Part shown: piece after piece, positions 54,277 to 64,000 of the stretch
Layout of the letters: the number at the start of each line of letters is the position of its first letter
How positions within the stretch are numbered: the first letter of the stretch is position 1
Assembly (NCBI GenBank): GCA_963822615.1
Contig: CAWGIM010000021.1
Location: 1,114,674-1,178,673, forward strand
DNA length: 64,000 nt
Source: Trebonia sp963822615
Lineage (GTDB): Bacteria > Actinomycetota > Actinomycetes > Streptosporangiales > Streptosporangiaceae
Direction of reading: 5' to 3'
Notes under the pieces: model-generated
Told to the model about the DNA's origin: nothing
What the model saw: the letters and a program-made list of their open reading frames with translations, nothing else
Databases searched by the model: none
Position numbers and translations under genes: made by a program

Positions 54277-55173
54277 CTACGGATTCGCTTGTCGAATGAC
54301 TGGCTGGCCGGTCGGCGCCAGCCACTCGAGGTAGCGGAATCCGGGGTACCGCACCGTCCACCCGGTCACCGCCAGCCGCGTCACCCCGGCGGCGGACCCG
54401 TTCTCCTCGACCACCGTCACCGTGCCGTTCCCGGCCGCGTCCACGTCGGCCGCCTGGACCACCGCGGTGTGCCCGCCGGAGACGCTGTCGAAGCCCGGCG
54501 CGGCCGACAGCGACAGCACGTCCCCCGCGCCGGGCGGCTGGCCCGCGGCCCCGTTCCTGACCACCCTGAACAGGCCGGGGAAGTCGGTCGCGTAGTGCGC
54601 CGCCACCTGGTCGCCGTTGGTGGCCACGTCCATCACCACCCCGTAGCGGTCGTACAGGTAACGCTCGCTGAACTCCACGCACTGGTAGCCCGCCGTCCAC
54701 AGCGCCCCCGGGTAGGGGTAGACCGCCGCCCCCCGCCGGCCGTCCCCGGGGGCCGGCCCGCAGGCCGGCACCACCAGCCCGCCGCCGGTCCAGGCGGCCG
54801 GCCGCACTCCGTCTGCCCCCGGTAGCTGCCCCGCCCCGGGGAAGGCGCCGCAGCCGGCGGCGCTCCCGCGGCCGCTCTCGCCCGGCCGCGCTGGCCGGGA
54901 CGGCGCCGCGCGGTGCGTCCCGGCCGGCGCGGGCAACCGGGCGGGGCCGGGCAAAACGGCGGAGTCGGGCAACCGGGCGGGGCCGAGTTGCAGTACCAGC
55001 CCGGGCGACGGGACCGGGCCCGCGGGCGGGGCGGGCCGGAACGGTCCCGCTGGCCCGAGTAGCGGCGCTGACCCGAGTGCCAGGGCGCCAAGGCCAACGC
55101 CGACCGCCTGCCACTTCCGCGCTGCCTGCCACTTCCGCGCTGCCTGCCACTTCCGTCGCGCCAGCCGCACCAC
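54277..55173 (-). CDS. CHAP-domain cell-wall hydrolase-like protein, exported
   Basis: 298 residues. The N-terminus MVRLARRKWQAARKWQAARK is a positively charged region with three repeats, followed by a hydrophobic helix (VGVGLGALALGSAPLLG) as signal or anchor. A Pro/Gly/Ala linker leads to the CHAP domain: the catalytic cysteine in YQCVEFSERYLYDRYG, the histidine in SGGHTAVVQAADVDAAGNG and VTVVEENGS. CHAP proteins cleave peptidoglycan stem peptides as amidases or endopeptidases. Confidence 0.88.
   Translation of the reverse strand: MVRLARRKWQAARKWQAARKWQAVGVGLGALALGSAPLLGPAGPFRPAPPAGPVPSPGLVLQLGPARLPDSAVLPGPARLPAPAGTHRAAPSRPARPGESGRGSAAGCGAFPGAGQLPGADGVRPAAWTGGGLVVPACGPAPGDGRRGAAVYPYPGALWTAGYQCVEFSERYLYDRYGVVMDVATNGDQVAAHYATDFPGLFRVVRNGAAGQPPGAGDVLSLSAAPGFDSVSGGHTAVVQAADVDAAGNGTVTVVEENGSAAGVTRLAVTGWTVRYPGFRYLEWLAPTGQPVIRQANP
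55106..55159. repeat. 18-base tandem repeat, three copies, in the CHAP gene start
   Basis: GCCTGCCACTTCCGCGCT is repeated at 55106, 55124 and 55142 (the last copy truncated). On the minus strand it encodes RKWQAA repeats in the signal peptide n-region, adding two basic groups per copy. Confidence 0.88.
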
Positions 55174-55493
55174 CAGCCGCCCCGCCCCCGATGCTCATCA
55201 CGGAGGGCATTCATCGACTACCCTCAGTGACACTCATCGGCCGCGGGCGCCCCCGCCCAAACCTCCGCCCGCGCACCCCTCCAACTTCTCCCGGCTCTGG
55301 GCGGACGCCTGGCCTGCTTCGGTGAGTCATGGGGCTGTCGGTGCCGCCGATGATCAGGTGAAACCATCAGCGGCACCGATCCAGGGCGATAATCGAAATC
55401 TTTCATGATCACGGAAACTTTTTAGTATGATCACACCAAAAAACTTCCGTGATCATGCTTGTGGCCAGCGGCCTAGCCGGTGCGCCGGTCCCG
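55174..55493. promoter_or_regulatory. Intergenic region with a long TGATCAC inverted repeat
   Basis: No gene is seen. The main feature is CATGATCACGGAA (55404-55416) and its exact complement TTCCGTGATCATG (55445-55457); with two mismatches the pairing extends into flanking A and T runs. A further TGATCAC lies between them, near 55427. Running leftwards, this follows the stop of the membrane-protein gene and precedes the CHAP gene, so it could end one transcript or act as operator for the other. Confidence 0.6.
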
Positions 55494-56222
55494 CTAGCCG
55501 TCGGCTTTTCCGGCTTTCCCGGGTCCCCCGGACTGCTCGGCTGTCCCGGCCGTCTCTGGTTTCCCGGCCGTCTCTGGTTCCCCGGCCCGCTCTGGTTCCC
55601 CGGCCGGCGCTCCGGCCGCCCGCGGTTCCCGCGCGGTCTCGTCGCCCGCCTCGTCGCCCGGCCGCTGGCCGGCCTCGCCGCCGAACTCGTCCCTGACCAG
55701 ACCCACCACCTGCTCGCCGAGCCCGATCGAGGGGCCGCCGACAAGCTCCCAGGCGCGCCCGATGCCGATGAGGCAGAAGACGATCACCAGGATGGCGATG
55801 GTCTCCACCGAGCCGGAGTCGCCCGGGTGGTAGGCCACATTGAGCCCCGCGATCAGCTCCACCGCGAACGCCACCGCCATGCCGACCAGGAAGAACGCGT
55901 CCCGCGCAATCGACCAGTGCTTTTCCGGCACCCGGAGCAGGGAAAGCAGCGCCGCGGCGATGAACACCAGCCCCACCGTGGACACCGCCACGCTCGTCCA
56001 GCCGATCTTCTCGCCCGGGATCAGGGCGAACAGGGAGACCGAGAGCGAGTTGGTGAAGGCGATCAGCGAGGCGTTGGCGCGGATCCGGTGCACCTGCGCG
56101 GTTGCCTCGGCCCGGGTCAGCCGCGGGCCCGCGACCGAGATCGCCACGAACAGCAGCCCGATCAGCGCCCCGGTCACCCCGGCACTGCCCATGAAGAAGT
56201 CGTGAATGTTCTCGGGAACCAC
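55494..56222 (-). CDS. Four-helix membrane protein with charged repeat tail, unknown function
   Basis: 242 residues from GTG 56222 (start MVPENIHDFFMGSAGVTGAL when read with formyl-Met). Four hydrophobic segments are visible: GALIGLLFVAISVAG, SVAVSTVGLVFIAAALLSLL, FFLVGMAVAFAVELIAGL and IAILVIVFCLIGIG. The C-terminal 60 residues are Gly/Glu/Ala-rich with ERAGEPETAGKPETAG repeats coded by an 18-base repeat, and are likely cytoplasmic and disordered. I do not recognise a characterised family. Confidence 0.75.
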   Translation of the reverse strand: MVPENIHDFFMGSAGVTGALIGLLFVAISVAGPRLTRAEATAQVHRIRANASLIAFTNSLSVSLFALIPGEKIGWTSVAVSTVGLVFIAAALLSLLRVPEKHWSIARDAFFLVGMAVAFAVELIAGLNVAYHPGDSGSVETIAILVIVFCLIGIGRAWELVGGPSIGLGEQVVGLVRDEFGGEAGQRPGDEAGDETAREPRAAGAPAGEPERAGEPETAGKPETAGTAEQSGGPGKAGKADG

Positions 56223-56312
56223 CCGATGATCTTCCCACGCTGGCTGACCGAGGCAGCGCCCATCCGTTCGGACGGCCGGGTTTGATCTTGTGTCCTCGGT
56301 AAGGTGAGGCGC

Positions 56313-56684
56313 ATGGACATCACGAAGCCAGAAGTGGACTACCCCGAGGGCACCCCGCCCAAGGAGCTGGAGATCACCGACGTCTGGGAGGGCGACGGCA
56401 AGCAGGCTGGCGCCGGGGACACCGTCGAGGTGCACTACGTCGGGGTCGCCTACTCCACCGGCGAGGAGTTCGACGCGAGCTGGAGCCGGGGCGAGCCGCT
56501 GCGCTTCCAGCTCGGCGTCGGTCAGGTCATCCAGGGCTGGGACCAGGGCGTGCAGGGCATGAAGGTGGGCGGCCGCCGCAAGCTGGTCATCCCGCCCGAC
56601 CTGGGCTACGGCAGCCGCGGTGCGGGCCGCCAGATAAAGCCGGGCGAGACGCTGATCTTCGTCTGCGACCTCGTCTCCGCCTGA
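56313..56684 (+). CDS. FKBP-type peptidyl-prolyl cis-trans isomerase
   Basis: 123 residues from ATG 56313. The FKBP fold is complete: VEVHYVGVAYSTGEEFDASW, FQLGVGQVIQGWDQGVQGMK, RRKLVIPPDLGYGSRGAG and LIFVCDLVSA. It catalyses proline isomerisation in folding proteins; no signal peptide, so cytoplasmic. TAAGGT lies seven bases before the ATG, consistent with a leaderless transcript. Confidence 0.95.
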   Translation: MDITKPEVDYPEGTPPKELEITDVWEGDGKQAGAGDTVEVHYVGVAYSTGEEFDASWSRGEPLRFQLGVGQVIQGWDQGVQGMKVGGRRKLVIPPDLGYGSRGAGRQIKPGETLIFVCDLVSA

Positions 56685-56710
56685 ACCTAGCCCGCGCGAC
56701 CCTAGCGAGC

Positions 56711-56751
56711 CCGAGGCCGCCGGTTTCCCGCCCGGAACCCGGCGGCCTCGG
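56711..56751 (+). terminator. Hairpin terminator after the FKBP gene
   Basis: CCGAGGCCGCCGG (56711-56723) pairs perfectly with CCGGCGGCCTCGG (56739-56751), and the stem extends inwards with one mismatch. It begins 27 bases after the stop codon. No T-tract follows. Confidence 0.85.
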
Positions 56752-56784
56752 CGCTGCCCGGCCGCGGATCCGCCCGCTAACCGC

Positions 56785-56815
56785 TTGACCCTCCTGTAAC
56801 GGGAGGCCGGACGCT
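56785..56815 (+). promoter_or_regulatory. MerR-type promoter with 19-base spacer before the MFS gene
   Basis: TTGACC (56785-56790) and GACGCT (56810-56815) are 19 bases apart, too far for normal RNA polymerase but typical for MerR-activated promoters. The spacer region holds the dyad CCCTCC-TGTAAC-GGGAGG (56789-56806). The predicted start lies at the ATG 56823, so the message is probably leaderless. The regulator is likely the MerR gene at 58308. Confidence 0.7.
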
Positions 56816-56822
56816 CAGGGAT

Positions 56823-58298
56823 ATGACCAGCCAGAGCGTTTTCAGCCAGGCACAGGACAAGGAGCAGCGCGCCGCCTCGTGGGCGCCGCTGGCGGTGATC
56901 CTGTGCGGGACCTTCGTCTTCGTACTCGACTTCTTCATCGTCAACGTCGCGCTGCCGGCCATCCAGCGCGGCCTCGCCGCCAGCCCGGCCGCCATCGAGT
57001 GGGTGGTCGCCGGTTACGCCCTGACCAGCGCCGCGCTGCTGGTGACGGGCGGCCGGCTGGGCGACATCTACGGCCGCAGGAAGATCTTCTGCGCCGGCGT
57101 CGCGGGCTTCACCCTCACCTCGGCCCTGTGCGCGCTCGCCCCCGACGCCGGGTTCCTGGTCGCCGCCCGGCTCGCCCAGGGCGTCGCCGCCGCCGTGATG
57201 GCGCCGAACGTGCTGTCTATCCTCGGCACCACCTACGCCGGCCCCGCCCGGGTGAAGGCGATCAGCGCCTACGGCATGGTGATGGGGGTCGCCGCGGCCG
57301 GCGGGCAGCTGCTCGGCGGCGTGCTCATCACCGCCAACCTGGGCGGCCTGGGCTGGCGGGTGCTGTTCTGGGTGAACGTCCCGATCGGGCTGGCCACGCT
57401 GGCCGCCGCCCGCCGCTACGTCCCCGAGTCACGGGCGGCGGCGGCCGGCGGCGCGGCCGGGCGCCTCGACCTGCGCGGCGCCGCCCTGCTCACCGCCGCC
57501 CTGGTGGCGATCGTGCTTCCGCTGCTCGACGGGCGCGCCGACGGCTGGCCGGCCTGGTCGCTGGCCTGCCTGGCGGCCGGCCCGGTGCTGCTGGCGGCGT
57601 TCGCGGCCCACTTGCGGAGCACCGCCCGCCGCGGCGGGCAGCCGCTGCTCGACCCGGCCATCTTCACCGTCCGCGCGTTCCGGGCCGGGCTGGCCTGCCA
57701 GCTCCTGTTCTGGTGCCAGCAGGCCTCCAGCTACCTGCTGCTCGCGCTGTACCTGCAGGACGGGCGGGGGCTGTCGCCGGTGGCGTCGGGCGGGATGTTC
57801 GCGATGCTGGCGGCCGGGTACCTGCTCACCTCGCTGCGCGCGCCCGCGCTCACCATGCGGTTCGGCCGCCGGGTGGTTGCCATCGGGGCGGTGCTGGCCG
57901 GGCTCGGTGACCTGGCCCTGGTGCTCGCGGTGGCCGGCGCAGGCGGCAACTGGCCGGTGACCGCGCTGCTGCCCGGCCTGTTCCTGCTCGGCGCGGGCCA
58001 GGGGCTGTGCATCACCCCGCTCACCACCACCGTCCTCGCGCACGCCGACGCGACGCGGGCCGGCTCGGTGTCCGGTGCGCTGTCGACCGCGCAGCAGGTC
58101 GGCAACGCGATCGGCGTCGCCGTCAGCGGCGTGATCTTCTACGGGCTGCTCGCCGACGGCTACCCGGCCGCCTACCGCTGGAGCCTGGCCGAGATGGCGG
58201 CGCTGCTGGCCGGGGTGGCCGCGCTCACCTTCATCATCCCGCGCACCACCATCCCGCGCACCACCGTCTCGCGCGCGGGCACCAGCGCGCGGCGGTGA
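56823..58298 (+). CDS. MFS multidrug exporter, DHA2 (EmrB/QacA) family
   Basis: 491 residues with about 14 membrane helices. The N-terminus is FVFVLDFFIVNVALPAIQRG (motif D1-like), then GGRLGDIYGRRKIF (motif A) and ARLAQGVAAAVMAPNVLSIL. Motif C-like GVAAAGGQLLGGVLI marks it as a drug:proton antiporter. The C-terminus ends in two PRTTI/PRTTV repeats. Adjacent to a MerR regulator and preceded by a MerR-type promoter, it is probably induced by the compound it exports. Confidence 0.93.
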   Translation: MTSQSVFSQAQDKEQRAASWAPLAVILCGTFVFVLDFFIVNVALPAIQRGLAASPAAIEWVVAGYALTSAALLVTGGRLGDIYGRRKIFCAGVAGFTLTSALCALAPDAGFLVAARLAQGVAAAVMAPNVLSILGTTYAGPARVKAISAYGMVMGVAAAGGQLLGGVLITANLGGLGWRVLFWVNVPIGLATLAAARRYVPESRAAAAGGAAGRLDLRGAALLTAALVAIVLPLLDGRADGWPAWSLACLAAGPVLLAAFAAHLRSTARRGGQPLLDPAIFTVRAFRAGLACQLLFWCQQASSYLLLALYLQDGRGLSPVASGGMFAMLAAGYLLTSLRAPALTMRFGRRVVAIGAVLAGLGDLALVLAVAGAGGNWPVTALLPGLFLLGAGQGLCITPLTTTVLAHADATRAGSVSGALSTAQQVGNAIGVAVSGVIFYGLLADGYPAAYRWSLAEMAALLAGVAALTFIIPRTTIPRTTVSRAGTSARR

Positions 58299-58307
58299 TA
58301 CTTCTTC

Positions 58308-59225
58308 ATGGCCACCACGATGCTGACCATCGGCGAGTTCTCCCGGATGACCCACCTGAGCGTGAAGGCGCTGCGGCACTACCACGACGTGGGGGTGCTG
58401 GAGCCGGCCGGGATCGACCCGCAGTCCGGCTACCGCCGTTACGGCGCCGATCAGGTCACCCCCGCCCAGGTGATCAGGCGGCTGCGCGACCTGGGCATGC
58501 CGCTCGACGGCATCCGGTCGGTGCTGCGGGCGCCCGACCTGGCGGCCCGCAACCAGGAGATCAGCGCCCACCTGCAACGGATGGAACGCCAGCTTGAGCA
58601 GACCCAGGTCGCCGTCAGCGGCCTGCGCGCCCTGCTCGGCGAGCCCGGCTCCGCTCCCGGCGATCGAGTTCCGTACCATCCCGGCCGCCACCGTGCTGGC
58701 GATCACCGAGGTGGTGGCGGCGGCCGACGCCTACGCCTGGGGACTGGCGGCGTTCGCCGAGATCGACGCGCTGGCCGACGCCATCCTCGGCCCCGGCCCG
58801 GGCAGGTCCGCCGGCCTGCCCGGGGCCGGCCGGCGGGCGCGCTCTTCCCGGGCGCGTTCTTCGAGCTCGAGCGCAGCCCGCTGACGGCGTTCCGGCCGGT
58901 GCCCGCCCGCGCCGCCCGCAGCGACGCCGAGGCCGGGCTGGCCGGGCTGGCTGGCCTGGCCGACCCGGCCGGCGGGGGACTGGGCGGGCGCGGGGCGGCC
59001 GGCCGGGTCCGGCTGGTCGAGCTGCCCGCGATCGAGGCCGCGGTCGCGCTCCATGACGGCCCGCCGCAGGACGTCGACCGCACCTACGGCGCCCTCGGCA
59101 CGGCGGTCGCCGAGCGGGCCATCGGGGTGGACGGCCCGATGCGGGAGTACTACCCGGACGGCTTCTCGGCCGGCCCGCACCGCACCGAGATCTGCTGGCC
59201 GGTCTTCCGCACGGCCCGCGCCTGA
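58308..59225 (+). pseudogene. MerR-family regulator with GyrI-like effector domain, frameshifted as read
   Basis: Residues 1-70 are a MerR winged helix (MLTIGEFSRMTHLSVKALRH, then HDVGVLEPAGIDPQSGYRRY), followed by the dimerising coiled coil (HLQRMERQLEQTQVAVSGLR). After a shift near 58650 the next frame gives IEFRTIPAATVLAITEVV; after another near 58830 the frame gives GALFPGAFFELE and then DGPMREYYPDGF, the C-terminal GyrI-like drug-binding fold. It starts ten bases after the MFS gene. A BmrR/TipAL-like drug sensor is likely. The shifts sit in G/C runs and may be sequence errors. Confidence 0.82.
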
Positions 59226-59227
59226 CC

Positions 59228-60237
59228 CTAGCGGCCGCTCATCCAGAGCCGGGTGAGCCCGTGGATAGCGTCGACGAAGGGGGTGGGCACTCCCGTCAGC
59301 ACCCCGAGCTCCCGCACCGCGCCGGTCAGCGCGTCCAGTTCGAGCGGCCGCCCGGCCCGCGCGTCCTGCAGCATCGACGGGGCGAAGTCGCCCAGCTTCC
59401 GCGTCACCGCGTGCCGGTCCTCGGGGGTCTGCGCGATCGGGCAGCCGATCCGCTCCCCGATCGCCCGCGCCTCTCAGCATCGCCGCCGAGATCAGCCCGC
59501 GCACCAGGTCGTCGTCCATCACCGGCCCGGTCGAGGCGTTGGTGAGCGCGCAGATCGGGTTGACCGTCAGGTTGCCCCACAGCTTGTACCAGACGTCCTC
59601 GCGGATGCGAGAGGACAGCGTCACCTCGAAGCCGCCCAGCGCGCAGCGCCCCGGCCAGGGCCTGCGACCGGGCCGAGCCGCTGCCGTCCGGTTCCCCGAT
59701 GATCAGCCCGTTGCCGCTGCGCCAGGAGACCTCACCCGGGGCGGGCGACGATGCCGACAGGTGGACGGTGCCGCCGATCACCCGCGCCGCGGGCAGCACC
59801 GACGCGATGAACCCGCCCGGGTCCACGCTGTCCAGGTGCCGGCCGGCCGCCGGGCCGCCGAAGCCGTCAAGGAACCACCAGGGCACGCCGTTGAGGGTGG
59901 AAAGCACCGCGGTGTCCGGGCCGAGCAGCGGGCGCAGCGACGCGGCGACGCCGGCCATCGACTGCGCCTTGACCGCGACGACCACGAAGTCCTGCCGTCC
60001 CAGCTCGGCCGCGTCGGCCGCCGCGGCGACCTGCACGGTCACCGTTTCCCCGGGCGGGAAGCGCCCGGCGCCGGGGGAGCGGTGGCCGGCCACCGACGTC
60101 AGGCGGAGCCCGCGCGTCCGCAGCGCGGCCAGGGTGGCCCCGCGGGCGAGCACCGACACGTCCGCGCCGCCGCCCGCCGCCAGCCCGGCCGCGAGCACCC
60201 CGCCGATGGCGCCCGCCCCGACCACACAGATCCGCAT
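59228..60237 (-). pseudogene. Second ketopantoate-reductase (ApbA/PanE)-like gene, two frameshifts as read
   Basis: N-part: MRICVVGAGAIGGVLAAGLA with the GAGAIGG nucleotide motif, FVVVAVKAQSM and TAVLSTLNGVPWWFLDG. After a shift near 59640: VWYKLWGNLTVNPICALTNA with the catalytic lysine. After a shift near 59470: the end VPTPFVDAIHGLTRLWMSGR with a TAG at 59228-59230. Total about 335 residues, normal. It is only distantly similar to the protein at 770 and closer to the YKLWGNLTVNP group of oxidoreductases. It is divergent from the FAD oxidoreductase, sharing a 60-base promoter region, so the two could work in the same catabolic route. Confidence 0.83.
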
Positions 60238-60297
60238 AGCCCATGTTTATCTTGGGCTGGGTCTGTCGCCACCAGGCGGGTATGCGAAAGTCGGATC

Positions 60298-61719
60298 ATG
60301 ACCGCCGCCAGCCTGAACCCGGCCGTCGCCCGCTCGCTGGCGGGCGCCGTTCCCCGCCCGTTCTGGCTGGACCAGCCGGGTGCGCCCGACCCCTGCCCGG
60401 CCCTGGCGGGCGGCGTCACCGCCGACCTGGCGGTGATCGGCGGCGGCTTCACCGGGCTGTGGACCGCGCTGCTGGCCCGCGAGCGCTACCCGGAACTGGA
60501 CGTGGTCCTGCTCGAGGCGCGGACGGTCGGCTGGGCGGCGTCCGGCCGCAACGGCGGCTTCTGCTCCGCCAGCCTCACCCACGGCATCGGCAACGGGCTG
60601 GAGCGGTTCGGGCCGGAGATGCCGCTGCTTGAGCGGCTCGGCGCGCAGAACCTGCGGGAGATCGGCGAGGCGGTCGCCAGGTACGGCATCGACTGCGACT
60701 TCCAGCCCACCGGTGAGCTGGCCCTGGCCACCGCCGACTGGCAGCTTGACGGCCTGGACGAAGAGGCGGTCGCCGCCCGGCACCTCGGCCACGAGGTCGA
60801 GGTGCTCGACGCCGCCGCGGCCCGGGCGCGAGCTCAGCTCACCGCTATGGCGGGGCGGGCTGAAGTTCACCGACGGCAACGCGCTGGTCGACCCCGGCCG
60901 CCTGGCCTGGGGGCTGCGCCGCGCCTGCCTGGACGCCGGGGTGCGGATCTTCGAGCACACGCCGGTGACGTCGCTGTCCCGCAGCGGCAGCCGGGATGAT
61001 GCTGACCGCGCCGTACGGCGGGGTGCGGGCGGGCCGGGTCGCGCTGGCCGCGGGGGTGCCCGGCGGCGCGCTGCTCCGCCGGATCAGCGCCTACGTCGTC
61101 CCGGTGTGGGACTACGTGCTGATGACCGAGCCGCTGTCGGCCGAGCGGCTCGCCTCGCTGGGCTGGGACGGCCGCCGCGGCGCGGTCCGACCTCGGCAAC
61201 CAGTTCCACTACTTCCGGCTCACCGAGGACAACCGGGTGCTGTGGGGCGGCTACGACGCGGTCTACTACAACGGCGGCCGGGTGCGTGAGGAGGCGAACA
61301 GCCGCCCGGCTACCTTCGCGCTGCTCGCGGACCAGTTCTTCGCGGCCTTCCCGCAGCTCGAGGGGGTGTCGTTCACGCACGCGTGGGGTGGCGTGATCGA
61401 CACCTGCAGCCGGTTCTGCGCGTTCTACGGCACCGCGCACGGCGGGAGGGTGGCCTACGCGGCCGGGTACACCGGGCTCGGCGTCGGCGCCTCCCGGTTC
61501 GCCGGGCAGGTACTGCTGGACAAGCTACAGCGAACCGATTCCGAACGGGTGGGGCTGGCCCTGGTCAGCGGCAAGCCGTTGCCGTTCCCGCCGGAGCCGC
61601 TGCGCTCGGCCGTCATCCAGGCCACCCGGGCGTCGATCGCCCGGGCGGACAGGAACGAGGGGCGGCGCGACGCCTGGCTCCGCCTGCTCGACCGCCTCGG
61701 CCTCGGGTTCGACAGTTGA
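60298..61719 (+). pseudogene. FAD-dependent amine oxidoreductase (PuuB/DAO-like), three frameshifts as read
   Basis: About 474 residues. FAD motif: DLAVIGGGFTGLWTALLARE. Then VLLEARTVGWAASGRNGGFC, FQPTGELALATADWQL, and the C-terminal FTHAWGGVIDTCSRFCAF with GYTGLGVGASRFAGQVL. This is the DAO family close to gamma-glutamylputrescine oxidase. Shifts lie near 60830, 60990 and 61187, each flanked by in-frame homology. An amino acid or polyamine substrate is likely, but which one is unclear. Confidence 0.85.
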
Positions 61720-61752
61720 TTCTCGGGGGAGCGACCCCCCGTACCCCCCGGG

Positions 61753-61907
61753 GCGCGCCTGGTCGCAGAAGGCGCGACCGTACCAGGCGCGCGACCCCCG
61801 GGGGGACGACCCCCGTACCCCCCGGGCGCGCCTGGTCGCAGGAGGCGCGACGGTACCAGGCGCGCGGCGGCCGGGGGAGCGGCCCGTCCCCCGGGCGCGC
61901 CTGACCC
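61753..61907. repeat. Tandem stem-loop array upstream of the rRNA promoters
   Basis: GCGCGCCTGGT (61753-61763) pairs with ACCAGGCGCGC (61782-61792). The same stem returns 73 bases later (61826-61836 with 61855-61865), and a partial third unit ends near 61907. The units are separated by C- and G-runs. The stretch 61720-61975 has no gene. It may end transcription from the left before the rRNA operon, or separate domains. Confidence 0.75.
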
Positions 61908-61987
61908 GGGGAACACCCCGCCCGGGACGGCTGTTCTAGAGGTTTGAGTGCCCGTGAAACTGGGCACTACGAGTTCTCAGAAACGAT

Positions 61988-62016
61988 TTGACGATGGTGG
62001 CTGGGACCCGTAAGGT
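61988..62016 (+). promoter_or_regulatory. rRNA operon promoter, distal
   Basis: TTGACG (61988-61993), 17-base spacer, TAAGGT (62011-62016). It is the first of three stacked promoter-like signals, about 525 bases before the mature 16S. Confidence 0.6.
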
Positions 62017-62206
62017 TCATCTTGCCCCGAGGGGGAGGGAACGCCGGAAGGCGGGCCCGGACCCGGGGAGCCACCAGTAGCAAGCTTCGGCGGAACTTGG
62101 CGTGCGCGTGCCGCACCACTCCAAAGAGGCGCTAAACTGATGGCTCGGGAGTTCCCGAAATGCCGAATTAGCTGCAAGGCGCGATTAACTTCGAGCCGGA
62201 GCTGAT

Positions 62207-62234
62207 TTGACAAGAAGGAAATACCGGGTAAATT
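62207..62234 (+). promoter_or_regulatory. rRNA operon promoter, middle
   Basis: TTGACA (62207-62212), 16-base spacer, TAAATT (62229-62234), followed by AAAAGAGT. The consensus -35 and the shared downstream sequence with the next promoter support it. Confidence 0.75.
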
Positions 62235-62296
62235 AAAAGAGTAAGGCCCGCAGGGAAAACGCCAGGTCAAAGCGGCAAGGTAAGCCAAAAGCCAAT

Positions 62297-62324
62297 TTGA
62301 CACAGCAAAGATCTGCGGTAAGTT
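62297..62324 (+). promoter_or_regulatory. rRNA operon promoter, proximal
   Basis: TTGACA (62297-62302), 16-base spacer, TAAGTT (62319-62324), followed by TAAAGAGT. It is a near copy of the promoter 90 bases upstream. Confidence 0.75.
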
Positions 62325-62380
62325 TAAAGAGTCGCCCCGAGCAAAGAACAAAAGTTCAGCGAGCGGTGAGCGCCTGTATC

Positions 62381-62400
62381 TTGAGAACTCAACAGCGTGC
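62381..62400 (+). promoter_or_regulatory. rRNA leader antitermination/processing element
   Basis: TTGAGAACTCAACAGCGTGC resembles the conserved leader block found before 16S genes in actinobacteria. A small hairpin, CCATGA-N5-TCATGG at 62476-62492, follows. The remainder of 62325-62540 holds no gene. Confidence 0.5.
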
Positions 62401-62540
62401 TAAAAGCCAGTGCATGAAAATGTACAAACCCCCGTCGGGACTGGGCTCCGGCCTGGTTTCAACGGATTTATTTAGCCATGAATCACTCATGGTTGGGTTT
62501 CTGGTTTCCGGGTGGCCTTTCGGGGTTGCCTGGTTGCAGT

Positions 62541-64000
<1,460 letters not shown>

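Overview
The window is high-GC actinobacterial chromosome. The evidence is a 16S rRNA gene of actinobacterial type at the right end, a coproporphyrin-dependent haem gene set (hemE, hemY/cgoX-type oxidase, hemQ), F420/FMN luciferase-like oxidoreductases, DUF3000 next to RNase D, many GTG starts, and several genes that look leaderless. The 16S and gene content suggest Streptosporangiales or a close order; I would not name a genus from sequence reading alone.

Layout. 1-542 is a divergent LysR regulator. 770-16471 is one long, tightly coupled plus-strand cluster: ketopantoate-reductase-like protein, rhodanese, three paralogous SsuD/DmoA-like flavin monooxygenases, two tandem DszC/SfnB-like acyl-CoA-dehydrogenase-fold oxidases, a complete peptide/nickel-type ABC importer, a fourth luciferase-like monooxygenase, a DUF1684 protein and a flavin reductase. 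Seven ATGA overlaps link its genes. The combination of importer, reduced-flavin supply, C-S cleaving-type monooxygenases and rhodanese suggests uptake and desulfurisation of an organosulfur compound, and this is the best candidate for an undescribed system here. 16.6-20.2 kb holds dxs and an FprA-type reductase. 20.4-24 kb holds small enzymes, a sulfotransferase and a beta-propeller protein. 24-31 kb holds ppk1, a Nudix/histidine-phosphatase protein, DedA, RNase D and DUF3000. 31-41.5 kb holds the haem genes with an HNH endonuclease, a PTP/HAD pair and a caspase-WD40 fusion between them. 41.5-56.7 kb is mixed: arfB, msrB, phospholipase C, D-amino-acid oxidase, a divergent metallophosphoesterase, a large LuxR regulator, an Lrp/aminotransferase pair, a CHAP protein and FKBP. 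56.8-61.7 kb holds an MFS exporter with its likely MerR regulator, a second ketopantoate-reductase-like gene and a FAD oxidoreductase. 61.7-64 kb holds tandem stem-loops, three stacked rRNA promoters and most of a 16S gene, cut by the window end.

Caution on quality. At least a dozen genes carry single-base frameshifts, almost all extra G or C in GC runs, clustered at about 1.9-3.85, 13.0-13.9 and 58.6-61.2 kb. Protein similarity is intact on both sides of each shift and one affected gene is dxs, so base-calling error is more likely than real decay. I label genes with several shifts as pseudogene 'as read' and say so in each entry.
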